A stretch of DNA of 64,000 nt, from assembly GCA_016808115.1 (NCBI GenBank), contig JAEQBH010000033.1, positions 930,001 to 994,000 on the forward strand, in the 5' to 3' direction. The notes under the pieces are model-generated. The model saw nothing but the letters and a program-made list of their open reading frames with translations. It made no database searches and was not told the origin of the DNA. This DNA comes from Tetrastigma voinierianum. Its lineage: Eukaryota; Streptophyta; Magnoliopsida; Vitales; Vitaceae. The translations under genes and the position numbers were made by a program. Positions 23,396-35,189 of this stretch are shown here, in pieces. How positions within the stretch are numbered: the stretch's first letter is position 1; the number at the start of each line of letters is the position of its first letter.

Positions 23396-23460
23396 ATATT
23401 ACTTGATACGACGCATGCACTTGTGCACATAGGCGTACACATTTTACACATCATGCAAAC

Positions 23461-24398
23461 GGCCTATCACCATACAAGAATTTTGAGTTCATAGTGATGT
23501 CATTCGGATTGAGGAATGCTCCAACAACATTCATGAATCTGATGCACAGGGTGTTCCAACCCTACCTAGATTAGTTCGTTGTCGTCTTCGTTGAAGACAT
23601 CTTGATCTACTCTAAGTTTGAGGAGGAGCAAGATGGTCACTTGATGATTGTTCTTCAGACATTGAGAAACCATCAGTTGTATGCCAAATTCAATAAGTGT
23701 GAATTTTAGCTTATTGAGGTGAGATTCTTAGGGCATGTGGTGTCAGCTTCAAGTGTATCCATGGACTAGGAGAAGGTTAAGGTATTTATGAGATGGGAGA
23801 TGTCGAAGTCGGTATTCGAGATACGTATTTTCTTAGGATTAGTAGGGTACTACAGGAGGTTCATTGAGGACTTCTCCCGATTAGTTAAACCTATAACGAG
23901 ATTGACCTGGAAGGAGGTCAAGTTTAAGGGAATGACTCATGTGAGAAGGCGTTTTAGGAGTTGAAGAGGAGGCTTACTTCAGCTCCTATCCAAATAGTTC
24001 TAGAAAGGGGATAGAGGTACACAATGTATTGTGATGCTTTTAAGGATGGACTTGGATGTGTTTTAATGCAGTCCGGGAGGGTCATGGCTTATGGTTCTCG
24101 GCAGTTAAAGAACCACGAGCAGAGTTACCCTACACATGACATGGAGCTGGCAGCCATTGTCTTTGCCTTGAAGGTTTGACGCCACTATCTATACGGTGAA
24201 CAATTTGAGGTGTTTTCAGACCAAAAGAGTCTGAAGTACATTTTTACACAACGGGACCTCAACATGAGGCAACGCAGGTGTGTGGAGTATCTGGAAGACT
24301 ATCACTTCACTTTGCATTACCATCCTGGTAAGGCAAATCTAGTGGCTGATCCACTCAACCGGAAGTCTCGGGGAGTGTTGGCTAGTGTGGTTTCCTGA
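23461..24398 (+). pseudogene. Chromovirus RT / RNase H remnant, copy C
   Basis: From about 23471 one frame reads FEFIVMSFGLRNAPTTF, MHRVFQPYLD, then VFVEDILIYSK. This is the RT palm, but the catalytic pair normally read as DD is ED here (Asp to Glu at about 23594). FLGHVVSA and LVGYYRRFIEDFS follow. RNase H begins near 24018 with MYCDAFKDGLGCVLMQ and continues with SRQLKNHEQSYPTHDMELAA and, in the ORF 24210-24398, FSDQKSLKYIFTQRDLNMRQ and HPGKANLVADPLNRKS. Stop codons occur, for example after QPYLD and after NKCEF. Confidence 0.88.
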
Positions 24399-24499
24399 GA
24401 GTGGCAAATGCTCAAGGTTATGGGATAATTTGGGCTGCACTACAAGGGTCAGGCTCAAGGTACTTTGGGGAGTTTAGTGGCTAAGCCTTCCCTACTGAG

Positions 24500-25905
24500 C
24501 AGAGTGATCGAGTCATAAGATAGGACATAGAAATATTGTCCATAAGGGAGCGGGTACGGTCGGATACAAGTGACGAAGGCTGGGCTATTCACATGGATGG
24601 TAGTCTTTGGTATAGGGGAAGGGTTGTGGTTCCCCAGTCGGTAGATCTGAGAGAGGAGATCCTCAGGGAGTTCCATTGCTTTGCTATGTATCCAAGTGGC
24701 ACGGAGATGTACTTCGTCGCCAGTATTACTAGAGTGGGATGAAGAAACATGTTGGGGATTTTGTTGATCAATGTCTCACATGTCAGTAAGTAAAGGCTGA
24801 GCACTAGAGACCAATAGGATTACTCCAGCCCTTTGAGGTAACTGAGTGAAAGTGGGAACATATCACGATGGACTTTGTGACTCACTTTCCATAGACATCG
24901 TGAGGGCATGACACGGTGTGGGTGATAGTGGATCGGCTTACTAAGTCAGCACACTTTTTGGTTGTGAGGATGACCTTCACTCTAGAGGAATTATGCAGGT
25001 TGTTCATACGGGAGATTGTCCGATTGCATGGAGTGCTAGTATCTACAGTATCGGATCGGGATCTCAAGTTTACAGCTCATTTTTTGAAGAGTTTCCAGCG
25101 AGTCATGTGGACACAGTTGATGATGAGCACTGCTTTTCATCCCTAGAAGGAAGGTTAGTCGGAGAGGACCATCTAGACTTTAGAGGACATGCTATGGGCA
25201 TGTGTTCTTGATCTCAAGAGTAGCTAGGAAGAGTATTTAACCTTAGTGAAATTCGCTTACAACAATAGTTATCAGGTGAGCATACATATGACACCTTATG
25301 AAGCATTATATGGAAGGCCTTGTCGATCTTCTGTTTGTTGGACGGAGGTGGGGGAGAGACCCTCTATGGGTCCGGATTTGGTTAGGGACACCTCTGAGAA
25401 GGTGGATTTGATATGGAAGCTTCTTCTCACGATTTAGAGTTGGTAGAAGAGCTACGCCGACAGACGGTGGCAACCTCTAAAGTTTGAGGTGGGGGATCAT
25501 GTCTTCTTTAAGGTAATGCCTAAGAGATGGGTAGTTAGGTTTAGGCAAGCGGGGAAAGCTATCGCCGAGATTTATCGATCCCTTTGAGGTATTCAAGATG
25601 GTAGGTACGGTTGCTTGCTGGTTGGCGTTACTGCCAAACTTATTGGGTGTTCATGCGATATTCCATGTCTCCATGCTCCGGAAGTACACTCCAGATCCGA
25701 CTCATCATGTGGTGGATTGGGGCGAGCTTGTTGTTGATGTGGATGGAACGTTCGAGGAGGGATTGATACGTACCATGGATGGTCGGGAATAGGTTTTGTG
25801 AGGCAAGACTGTGAGGCTAGTGAAAGTGTTGTGGCAGCACCGAGGAGTGGAGAAGGCAACATGGGAACGCAAAGACACTATACGTACCGATTATCATTTT
25901 TTATT
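24500..25905 (+). pseudogene. Chromovirus integrase and C-terminal domain remnant, copy C
   Basis: A degraded zinc-binding region ends with VDQCLTCQ near 24780. The catalytic core follows: TMDFVTHFP, WVIVDRLTKSAHFLVVRMTF (first Asp), IREIVRLHGVLVSTVSDRDLKF (second Asp) and the DDE Glu region at 25130-25200, then KFAYNNSYQ and TPYEALYGRPCRS (25246-25320). FHVSMLRKYTPDP (25660) and LWQHRGVEKATWERKDTIR (25829-25885) mark the C-terminal, chromodomain-like end. Frames change several times. Without its RT partner and 5' end it cannot act. Confidence 0.86.
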
Positions 25906-26004
25906 TGTGGATGATGGTATGGTTTTTTGTCATTTGATATTAAATGACTATAGCATATGCATCGTATGTGTTATGTGTGTAAATTTCGAGGACGAAATTA
26001 TTTT

Positions 26005-26017
26005 AAGGGGGGAAGAA
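26005..26017 (+). other. Polypurine tract of chromovirus copy C
   Basis: AAGGGGGGAAGAA immediately precedes the LTR start TGTAAAACTCGGG. Confidence 0.85.
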
Positions 26018-28772
26018 TGTAAAACTCGGGCAAATTTGAATTTTTTTTGAAAAATGGAAAAACGAAAATTTGCCGCTACAGTACAGGCTATAGACTTGAA
26101 AATTTCTAGATCTCGGATGACGAAAAGGACCTCATCGTTGGATTCCTCTAGAGAAATCTAGTTACCTAGACGAATTTCGTTGAATTCCAAGATAGTCGGA
26201 TTTTTCATGATTTTTGGAGCGACGGGTGTTTGATGGACAAAAAAAAAAAAAGGATTTTTAAGAAAAATCTTGAAAGTGGAAAATAATTTAAATAAAGTTC
26301 ATGTAAAATAATTTAAACTCAAACCAAGATGAAATAAATCGTTTCAGGACAAAAACGAACCCGAACAAGTCATGGACACATGGCGCGACTTGGGCCAAGC
26401 CTTTAAAATTAAAAGAAAAGGTTAAAGTGAGGAGTGGAGGGCAAAACATCACTCACTTTTCTGGTTTTTGCATGAGAGAGAGAGCAAGAGGGAGAGAAAG
26501 AGAATCCATGCTTTCTTTCGACGATCCACGGAGTTCTGTCGGTCGGAATTCATCGATCCCAGAACTAAATTTCATCGTGCTAAGAACTAAAGTTTATCGC
26601 CTCGACAAGGGTTACGCATATGTACCAAAAATGAGGTATTTCATTGAACATCCAAAGGAGGAATTTAGGAAATCGCAAAGCTCAGGGTTTAGGAGGCCTT
26701 TAATTCCTACTCATTCTACTAATACGCTCCAAGAGGTATGAATTCTTCCTACTTTGATTATTTCACCCTTAAGGGTCAAGCTTCTCGTTCTATTTCCACC
26801 GTTAGGCCATTTTGTTTCATTTATGCCCCAAAGGGCCAAGCTACTTATTTTTAGTCTGTTTAGCATGTTTTGCGGCTTGTTTTAAGGCCCATTCGTGGCC
26901 GACTTTGTGTGTTGGTCTGGGATTATTTGTGGTATGTTAAAATAAGCGTTTTAGGGGCTTTTTGGCTATATTTTCTGCCCTAAGTGGCTATTTAGCTGAT
27001 TTTTAGTATGTTTTAAGGTCGCTTAAGTAATGCTTTACGGCCTGCTTAAGGCCCTGCTTTGCGGAACGGGCTTTGTGTGCTAGTTTGGGATTCTTTGTGG
27101 TATGTTCAAAGAAGCGTTTTAAGGGTTGTTTAGCACTATTATCTATCCTAAGGGGCTGTTTGGTTGATGTTTAGCTTGTTTAAAAGGCTATTTGGCACGT
27201 TTTGTGACTTCTTGTAAGTTCTGTTCGTGGCTGGCTTTGTGAGCTGGTTTGTGATTGTTTGTGGAATGTTCAAAAAATTGTTTTTAGGGGCTCTTTGGAT
27301 GAAGAGAAAAATCCAGACTATTAAGGGCTTGTGTAGCCAGTTTTATGGCTAGTTTAAGGGCATGTTTGACCAATTTTATGCCTAGTTAAGGGGTTGTTTG
27401 GGCTGTTTTGTGGGCATTTTACATGCCACACTTTGCCTTGAGGGTTAAGTGTGTTATTGCTTGATTTTTTTATAAAATGCTTGATTGTTGTTGTTTGATA
27501 AAATGTTAATATATGTGTTTTAATGTATCACATCGCGTGAATGTTTAATCGAGATTATATGCATGTGATATAATTGTCCATGGTGCATGATGAATTGCGG
27601 TAATTAAAATGTCTATATGACATTCATTACATATGTGACATGACACGATACGCAATGGTATCATTGCATATGTATCGGGAACATCGATTTCATGAGTGCG
27701 CGAAAGTACATTGTTGAGATCAAACACCACATTCGGGTGATCGAAGGAGTGGGCTCTGTATCGTTAGATGAAGTCCAATAGAGTTGCACCTGCCAGCATG
27801 ACATGGAAAACTTGTGCTCTGCTATCAGCAAGAAGGCTAGACACTCCTCGGTGAAAGACTCGTTAACGGGTTCACACTCTAATCTGAAAGTCCAAAAGTG
27901 TAGAAAGGTGTGCGAAGCCTGGGTGAGACTCCGAAAATTCGTTGCTTGAAAAGACACTTGAGTTTTGTATATGAAATGGTCATTCGAGGTGTGACATAAA
28001 AAAGTTTTGATTTATAAACATACGATTTTATTTCAAAAAGATCATTGAATGTAATCCATCAATGATGGATTTTGTCACACATTGCCATTGCATTGTGTGG
28101 TGGGAGTTGGTAATGACTTGGGGTATGGTGTATGAGTGAGTCTCATCTCATTTCTTTACAAGACGTACGTAGATTCCAACTAATTGTTTATTTTACTTGG
28201 AATTGTTGATGTGAATGGAATCGGTCAAATAGAACACTACATGTGCACTTAGGTGGAAAAGTGAAACCTTGTAGGAATTACCTATCGGGACGTGGCTCCA
28301 CCCTATACAGAAAAACTTTTCTGTGTCTGACATGCATCTATGGATCGACTCTCATTCGGGGCCACAAGGGTGAAGAAAGCCGACTTATGGATTTTATAAT
28401 ATTTTTTGTAAAATTTTTGGAACATACTAGTTTTGGCATGTACCTTTATGTAAAAGAGTTGTAATTGAACTCATATGGACTATTTTAATATACCATACGT
28501 TTTTATACGAATGGATAACCGCTATGTGTAAATAATTTTACTCATAAATGACCGTACGATCATTGTGTTTTATCAAGCATCGACGCCGTTATCAGATATC
28601 ACAGTTTCGTTTTGGATAGCCTCGTATAAAGGAGTAATTTTGTCCGATTTTTTATTAAATTATGGATTTCAATAAATGGGAAACAATGGTATGGTATCGA
28701 GTTACACGATATCCACAGGCATTCCGCGAGTTGATGGGTGATAAACGGACCCTTAGATTTTGGGGCGTCACA
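26018..28772 (+). repeat. 3' LTR of chromovirus copy C
   Basis: TGTAAAACTCGGG at 26018 to TTTTGGGGCGTCACA ending at 28772, 2755 bp. The first part holds a GAGAGAGAGCAAGAGGGAGAG tract (about 26470). The ORF 26427-26741 starts there but resembles no protein I know and is probably LTR transcript sequence. The 26890-27300 region contains tandem repeats that lengthen this LTR relative to its relatives. The right flank is TTTCT; its partner TSD would lie at the lost 5' end. Confidence 0.85.
26890..27300 (+). repeat. Three direct repeats of about 165 bp inside the LTR
   Basis: A unit containing GGCTTTGTGTGYTRGTYTGG, then TTTGTGGTATGTTCAAA and TTTTAGGGGCTNTTTGG starts near 26896, 27060 and 27225. 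Copies differ by many substitutions. Looser fragments (TTAAGGGCTTGTTTAGCC-like) extend over 26800-27450. Confidence 0.75.
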
Positions 28773-28832
28773 TTTCTAGTGTTCAAATTATGATTTATTT
28801 CTTATATTTTTACTCTCAAATTTTGAGTAAAC

Positions 28833-28972
<140 letters not shown>

Positions 28973-29639
28973 CTATGTGGGTTTTGAAACTATTTTTTCA
29001 AATAAATGTAATATAAAAATATTAATTATCTTCCATTTTATTTAATAAAAAATTGATAATAATCAATTGAGTATTTAATATTAAAATGGTAGTTAAAAAA
29101 GGGAAAAATAAAAGTAACAATATTACAAATTAATAGTAATAATCAATTAAGTGTCTAAAATTTTTATTAATTAAGATCAAAATGATAATATTTTCATCAA
29201 TTAATAAATTACTATCAAAAAATTTAAATTGGATTTTGATTTTGAAATTGAAATTTAAAATTAAAAATTTATTTTTAAAGTATAAAATTATTTTAAAGTG
29301 AAATTTTTTTAAAACAAATCCTAAATATTAAAAATGAAAATAGAAGGAAATTAAAAATAAAAAAAAGTATAAATATATAATAAAGCCAATAATAATAGAA
29401 ACACACATATAATGGATAAAAAATATATTTGTGTTCAACGCTTCCTTTTTCTTTTCTAAATTATAATAATAAAACACATGCATATGCTCAAATTTAGTAG
29501 AAGACCTAAGGGATTTGTTACACTATACAAGTTGTTTCCACTAACTGCACAAGACATTTATCCAAGTGTATGAGTGGTAGCTCACTCTTTGAGCATTTCA
29601 ATTGATTTTTAAAATCTTAAATGATTATTTTCTTAACTG
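28973..29639. other. AT-rich DNA without recognisable features
   Basis: Very AT-rich sequence with many poly-A and poly-T runs. I find no ORF of note, LTR end or inverted repeat that I can support. Confidence 0.6.
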
Positions 29640-29794
29640 AATGATGGAGGACATTTGTTACAAATATTGCTTGATTTCATTGATTTATCTCCAAAAATAT
29701 CTCAAATATTCTAAGTGATCGGAAGTACATAATTTGCTAGAAAATGAGACCTAAAAGTTTTGCCAAAGATTATACCAACACATTATCCTTAACA

Positions 29795-30076
29795 ATCTCC
29801 CCATTTGTCATTTATTTGACAAAACAAGTCTTCATCACTCCAAGCCTTCATGTTTCACCCAAGACATAATGGAAGATAAAAACATTAGAAACACATAAAT
29901 ACGCAATAGAGATCAAACCTTCCAACATCTGTAGCATTTAGCACACTGCTCATTCTCCCCCTTGATCTTGTTGATCCTCTTCCTTCGAGCAACCCATCTC
30001 AGCTTTACAAACACAAATAGATAAGACTCCCATGGATCTCACTCAGTAACTTAGAGTGACCCGCTCTAATACCAAT
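29795..30076 (-). other. Remnant internal region of the copia relic
   Basis: From the primer site inward there is one short potential start (ATGGGTTGCTCGAAGG, minus strand), then GATCAAGGGGGAGAATG, the purine-rich block typical of copia 3' ends. A stretch reading TTGTCAAATAAATGACAAAT and then GGGGAGAT borders the LTR. The gag-pol genes are gone, so it is either an internally deleted element or a non-autonomous one. Confidence 0.65.
30061..30074 (-). other. Primer-binding site of the copia relic (tRNA-iMet type)
   Basis: The minus strand reads TGGTATTAGAGCGG, one base off the TGGTATCAGAGC complement of initiator tRNA-Met, two bases after the LTR end. Confidence 0.85.
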
Positions 30077-30266
30077 TGAAAGAGAAAAAAACTGTTTGTT
30101 TTGACATAACTAAAGGCACAAAAATAAATTAGCATCTATGCATAGATACAAGATATTGTTTACACAATTTGGAAAAGCCTACATCCGCATGATTGACCCT
30201 AGATGCAAAGGATTCAACTATATCTCAATTAGATTACAAGTTGGTCTTACATGAGACAAGACTCCC

Positions 30267-32318
30267 TGTGACGCCCCAAACAGGAATTCAGTTGACTACC
30301 GAATCAACCCCGCGAAATACTTTTCGTGAATGTCGGGTGACCCGACATGCTCACGAAAATCGGGCAGAGTCTCCTTTGTACAGGGAGCTCTACCTGAGTA
30401 ATACTTATATAAAACCTGCGTTTACAGTCTGACAGGTCAATATATGCAATATATATCCCGTCTGACCACTTGGGCCATAAGCGATTACTCGATATACATA
30501 CCAATCATGAGTCCAACTATATATCCAATAGTTACAAGAAGGTAATCAATTCTCCTTTATCACAACACATATTAACATTCTAACATTCTAATACATGTAT
30601 ACAACACAAATCCAAAGCCACAATCCGGCTTTTTAAACTCAACCTCACAGGACGATAGTCTCTGCTCCTTTTTGTACTTATAAAAAGGGGGTCCCACGGC
30701 CAGTGAGCTAATGCTCGATGGAGAAATAAGCCCTAAGTGGGCTCTCACCACCTAAGTCGCGATTGCAATGTTCCAAAATAAACACACATTCAAGCAAATG
30801 CATGATTCTGCTTGAATGTCTACGCGACGACTGGGATCAGGAGTCCTCGAGCTCCCTCACACTGTCTAGCCTCGTATGAGAATATTATTTCCTATTGGTG
30901 GACTACCCTCCGATGTTATAAATTGTGGAACATCTCCGAGGTTATATTTAGTGGACTACTCTCCGATGTATATCAATTGGGACGTCTCCGACGATTGATA
31001 TTGTATGTGGACTACCCTCCGATGTATATCAATTGGGCCATCTCCGACGATTGATATTTTTAGTTTTAGACAACCCCTCAGATAATTCACATTCTAGACA
31101 ACCCGTCCGAACCATTTTCTCTAGACTCATCTCATGCACTCACTCTATAGTCCTAGGGTGTTCCGATTGCATATGGAATGCATGTATCTTGCTGGAGTTA
31201 ATCTGATCCCCAATGTCTGAATATATAAACATAGGAATATACTCGCATAATTCAAATCCCACCACCAAATCAAGTTGTGTAATTATCATTTCTACATCAA
31301 AATTAGCTCACTTAGGCACAATGATCAAACACGAGTAATTCAACTTGAATCTTGACCAAACACATTTCACACAAAGTATTTTTTGCTGTCATATTTCTAT
31401 GAGCAGTCATCTAGGTTTCTTTGTTCGAAACCATCCATTCATCGGTTCGCTTTGTGAAGCCGCGTTTTGCGGCGAATTTCGGCTTTCATTTACAATCAAT
31501 ATATGATTAACACAAAATGAAAAATTTAATCAACCCAAAACAGCATGGAGCAGTCATGGGCTACTCCATTTTTCATTCAAAAATTTTATCAATTCGGTCC
31601 CAAGTTTTGGGACCGATCAAACGGCCCCTCACGGCCTCATTAAGCTTCGAAGCATTAGAAAAGCATTTAAAATGGGAGTAAAACTCCGTAGGAGAAAACC
31701 CCTACCTCTTGGAGTTTGTCAAAACTCACCATCCAGTCACTGGCGTAGCACGCTGCGTAGACGCTTTCCTTCTCGACGAAGATCGGCCGGCGGTCGGATC
31801 GCGTATTTCTAGAGAGAAGCTCTCTCTAAACCCAACTCCATTTTCTTCCGTGCCAGCCTACCGGTGATCCCCCCCTTCCTTCATTTCACGTTTTGGCCTT
31901 TGAATTTGTGGGAGATGAGCACTGTAAAGAATATTTTTGCCTTTTTAGTGTGTCCAATCACTTTCAAAATGACCATTTCGTCCCTTTCATTTCCAGATTT
32001 GATATTTCAAGCACTATTTCTATTGTCCATTTTCATTATTTCTCTTACCATACCACTTATGGTACATGAGTACTTGTTATGTGACTGTCACGGTGCAAAC
32101 TGCTTTATCACCGAAACGCGATGCCTCTCTCGAAAAACGTACAACCCGACCGTCTCGAATATTACGAAATTTTACGTGTTAGTTAGATCTGTAGACGATT
32201 CCAACGATGCAACCGCTTTGTCATCCTAGATCTAGAGAATAAATTCCGGATTTTTAACCGAAATACAATTTTGTAATCGAATACGCATTTGTCCTTATTC
32301 CGAATTTCTGCCCTTACA
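30267..32318 (-). repeat. 3' LTR of chromovirus copy D
   Basis: Minus strand: TGTAAGGGCAGAAATTC at 32318 to GGGGCGTCACA at 30267 (2052 bp), preceded by the purine tract at 32319-32333 (AAGGAAGGGAGAA). It contains the family hairpin (30362-30394), repeats at 30890-31080 and a TCTCTCTAAA tract near 31825. Closest relatives in the window are 10570-12726 and 48503-50445. Confidence 0.88.
30890..31080 (-). repeat. Tandem units of about 60-65 bp with CTCCGATGTATATCAATTGG
   Basis: Three to four units contain GTGGACTACCCTCCGATG, then ATATCAATTGGG and ATCTCCGACGATTGATATT. The same unit in the other orientation appears at 11940-12110 and 49720-49850, so the array is an LTR family trait. Confidence 0.8.
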
Positions 32319-32420
32319 TTCTCCCTTCCTTAAAAAGGAATTTCATCCCCGAAATTCAAGACAATCACAATCACCATGCATATGCAACGCGCACTTCATC
32401 ATGTGCATGTAACTAGCCAT

Positions 32421-32750
32421 TTAAATCTTAAACGACTCAAAACCACGCACCTTCATCCCGTAGCCCAAGGGATGTGTGGCCCGCATAGTGTCCTCGCGCC
32501 TCCCACGTGACCTCCACCGTAGTGCCGCCATAGCACTCACTAGCCTCACGGTCTTGCATTGCAAAACCTGATCACGGCTATCTAATATATATACCGGGTC
32601 CCTCTCCTCAAACCATCGCTTGTCAATTCCTATTCCCGTCCCCCAATCCACTACATGAGCCGGATCTCGAGTATACTTCCCGAGAGACGTGAAATACCGT
32701 GGGAGAACATGTTGGGCGGTAACGCTAACCTGCACGCAATCAGGCTTCAA
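32421..32750 (-). pseudogene. Chromovirus integrase C-terminal / chromodomain-like segment, copy D
   Basis: A 109-aa open stretch. YFTSLGKYTRDPAHVVDWG corresponds to the conserved C-terminal 'LRKY.PDP.HV..W' block. FEERDPVYILDSRDQVLQCKTV and LVSAMAALRWRSRGRREDTMR correspond to the chromodomain-like tail, with the usual W-x-x-G/E-E-A-T-W core damaged. It ends 100 bp before the LTR, the normal position. In intact chromoviruses this domain steers integration to heterochromatin. Confidence 0.78.
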
Positions 32751-32979
32751 TTTCTCGTAGTATTCGAAGGGCCCACAATGAACTCTCGGCGATATTTCAC
32801 GCCGCTTTCTCGAACCCGGGATTACCTTCTCGCATCACCTACTAAGAAAACTGATTACTCAACTTCAACTCTAAGAGTCGACGTCGCATTATTAGCATAA
32901 CTTCTAAACAAGTCCGGAAGCCGTGAAATGCATGTCGTATCAAGCTCACCTTCGAGGTGTCTCTAATCAAATCGACCCA

Positions 32980-34086
32980 TGATGGATCTTCTTCTCCACC
33001 TCATTCATCCTAACAGTGGCCTACATGGCCTCCTATACATGCTTCATATGGTGCCATTCGTATACTCGCCTGATAATTATTATTGTAGGTGAATTCCACT
33101 AAGGCAATTTATCCTCTACCCTTATAATCCAAGACGCATGCTCGCAGCATGTCCTCTAACACCCGTATGTAATCCATACAACACATAACCCTACACAACA
33201 CTAACCTCTCCATATCACATCAATGATAATCCACTTGACCTACTTAGTCCGTCATGAATGACATCCATTTAATCGGGAGCCCTTGCCGCCAACGCGCCCA
33301 ATTCACTTCAATGGGGTAGTCCAAACCTCGGAATACCTTAAACTCCTATCACTCAACCTCTAAGTTTAATGATAACCTGACCGGTGTTTTTCATCTCGAG
33401 TCACCCGACCTCTCATTGTCAACCTCTCACCCGGCATCTTAGGGAAGAACATTCGCCCTTTCCTCAAAAGGTCTTAACCTCTAAGCCCAAATCCAAGGCC
33501 GTGTCGGTTATGACAACCCGGCTAAGGTCTCAATTACTGATAACCCGATGGTTGTCAACTCATCCATGTCAAGCCTAACATCACAACCAATATGTCTACC
33601 ACCCTAAGGTCCACCACGCTCGCCGCAACTCGATCCGTCCCCTCGACTCGACCCACACACTCGCCCCTTCTCGCCAATCCCGTTGCAGTGCTTATCTAGC
33701 ACCCCGAAACCGAAACTGGTTCCTCTAACCCGTAATAGGGTGTGGAGGAATGAATTGCATATACTCATGTTTACATCTAATGGGACTGAGACACCAAAGT
33801 CTGGGATCCCCATTCGGGTAACTCCGTCACTGCTCAATCCTGGCCCTAGTCCTGAAACTAGTGTGAAGCAGAAGTCTTCTGCCTCTTCCCCGAACTAGGA
33901 GAAAGCTTATCCTCCCTTTTAGCTACCAACACCCGTATCCCGAGTGTTCCAAGTATCCTCGATTTCTATGGTCGTATTCCTGAGTCCATATCCCGTAGGG
34001 CGTAAACTCAATCCCCGCCCGACCGGGATAACTTCACCATTCTGGAATCTCCGCCCAGCCAACCCAAGAAACTACGTATCTCGGCA
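32980..34086 (-). pseudogene. Degraded RNase H-integrase region, copy D
   Basis: Only fragments are readable. Near 33180-33040 the minus strand gives LEDML-R-ACVLD and VEFTYNNNYQAS-like stretches when frames are changed, corresponding to the part of integrase after the catalytic Glu. The rest of 33300-34086, where RNase H and the DD part of integrase should lie, is too decayed for me to assign residue by residue. Confidence 0.55.
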
Positions 34087-34612
34087 TCACATTCGCTCTC
34101 TCCCAACGCACACGCTCAAGCAACCTCTAGGTCGACCGACACTCGACAACACCACGTGGCCCAAATCTTCCCTTAGTAAGCTAAAACCGCACCGTAACTT
34201 ACGTACAACCGATGGTCTCCCCAAGAACCGAACACAATCCTCGCGATCATGCTCCCACTCGACCGAGTAGATCAAAATGTCATCCACGAAGATACCACGC
34301 ATAAACCGACGAATAGGGTTGGAATATTCTATGCATGAGAGATCCATGAATGCAACTGGCACATTCGTCAACTAAGGGCATCAATCAGAAACTCATAGTG
34401 CCCATAAAGCGCCCTAAACGCCGTTTTAGGAATATCAGATTCCTAACCCTCATGATGGTAACCGCGGCGACCATTATCTTGGAGTAGACTCGCGCCTTCA
34501 CCCGATCAAATAAATCATCAACTTCTGCAACGGGTACCGCATTCTTGATCGTAACCCTGCTCAACTGCCTGTAATCAATGCACGCCGAAGGGTTTTCGTC
34601 TCTTCTTCGCAA
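34087..34612 (-). pseudogene. Chromovirus reverse transcriptase remnant, copy D
   Basis: 34612-34385 reads CIDYRQLSRVTIKNAVP, DDLFDRVKARVYSK, the finger/palm part of RT. 34371-34087 reads TNVPVAFMDLS, then GIFVDDILIYSVEWEHDRED with the catalytic DD intact, and ends in LREDLGHVV. The two halves are in different frames with about a dozen bases lost between them. Confidence 0.85.
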
Positions 34613-34907
34613 ATAGAACCGAGCTGCCCATGGTAGTGCTCATCTACGGACCCTGTCCAATAGCTCCTCGTAACTCGGACTCTGGAAGTTCCCGCAATCT
34701 GCGCCATCCTATGCGAAGTCAAGGCATGGGTGTGCACTGTGGTGTAACTCGATACGAAGTCTACCACTCCTCTCGTGGAGGGCCCAAACCGAAAACATCC
34801 ACGACTTACTTCACACTACCCGAGGTAGACGGCAAGTCTGGTCTCACCTCGTCCCTAGGTGTTGGCTCGCTAGCCAACCCGGCTAACTCCGTCCCTGACG
34901 CCCGGAC

Positions 34908-35102
34908 TCATATTGTCCAAACATCATGCTTGCCCCCGAATACCACGAGGCAATCGGGGCGCCCACGTGTGTGGCGTGTAATCCTCCTACGCTCACAATC
35001 GATGACGACCCTGTAAGCTATCAGCCAATCCATCCTCGCAGATGACTGAACTCGACATGTCCATGATGCCCACCGCAGAGTCCCCAGATCTCTAACCGGC
35101 AC
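34908..35102 (-). pseudogene. Chromovirus protease region remnant, copy D
   Basis: ARMDWLIAYRVVIDCERRR corresponds to the conserved 'GMDWL..Y.A.IDC' block after the protease active site. LVVFGGKHDVW corresponds to the following strand. The active-site Asp itself should lie upstream, in the region with stops. Confidence 0.72.
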
Positions 35103-35189
35103 CGACCTATTTCATGGCCTTATTCCTCGCCCTAATCCCTAGGGAAGAACTCGTACAACGTGCTCCGTCTCTGAGGTCCCGCCCATTTC

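Larger units (their letters stand above)
14494..23453 (+). mobile_element. Athila-like copy B, 3' part only, carrying two solo LTRs
   Basis: The Athila sequence is in three visible pieces: 14494-15174 and 19217-20207 (post-integrase and 3' non-coding region), then the LTR at 20208-21296 continued at 23401-23453. The pieces match the minus strand of copy F from about 55900 to 53066. Everything upstream (pol, gag, 5' LTR) is missing from the window. The left edge is the junction with Athila copy A, and the right edge abuts the RT of chromovirus copy C, so B was probably inserted into C. Confidence 0.8.
20208..23453 (+). repeat. 3' LTR of Athila copy B, split by a solo LTR
   Basis: TGATGAGTGCTTAAAACACT at 20208 to CGTACACATTTTACACATCA at 23453. 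Net length without the 21297-23395 insertion and its TSD is about 1.15 kb. The junction GTACACTATATT / ATTACTTG matches the uninterrupted LTR of copy A around 9415-9440. Confidence 0.87.
23454..28772 (+). mobile_element. Chromovirus (Ty3/gypsy) copy C, 3' part
   Basis: It comprises RT from mid-domain, RNase H, integrase and C-terminal domain, then a polypurine tract and a 2.75-kb 3' LTR. The 5' LTR, gag, protease and the RT N-terminus are absent because the left edge is the end of Athila B's LTR. The protein motifs and the GAGGACGAAATT...AAGGGGGGAAGAATG junction fit the Tekay/Del group of chromoviruses. Many in-frame stops make it inactive. Confidence 0.85.

Noticed and set aside
26427..26741. 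104-aa ORF beginning in a GAGAGA tract
   Set aside because: It lies inside a 3' LTR, has no recognised domain and begins in low-complexity sequence.
30061..30074. tRNA-Met gene fragment
   Set aside because: Only the 3'-end complement is present, at the position of a primer-binding site. There are no tRNA arms.
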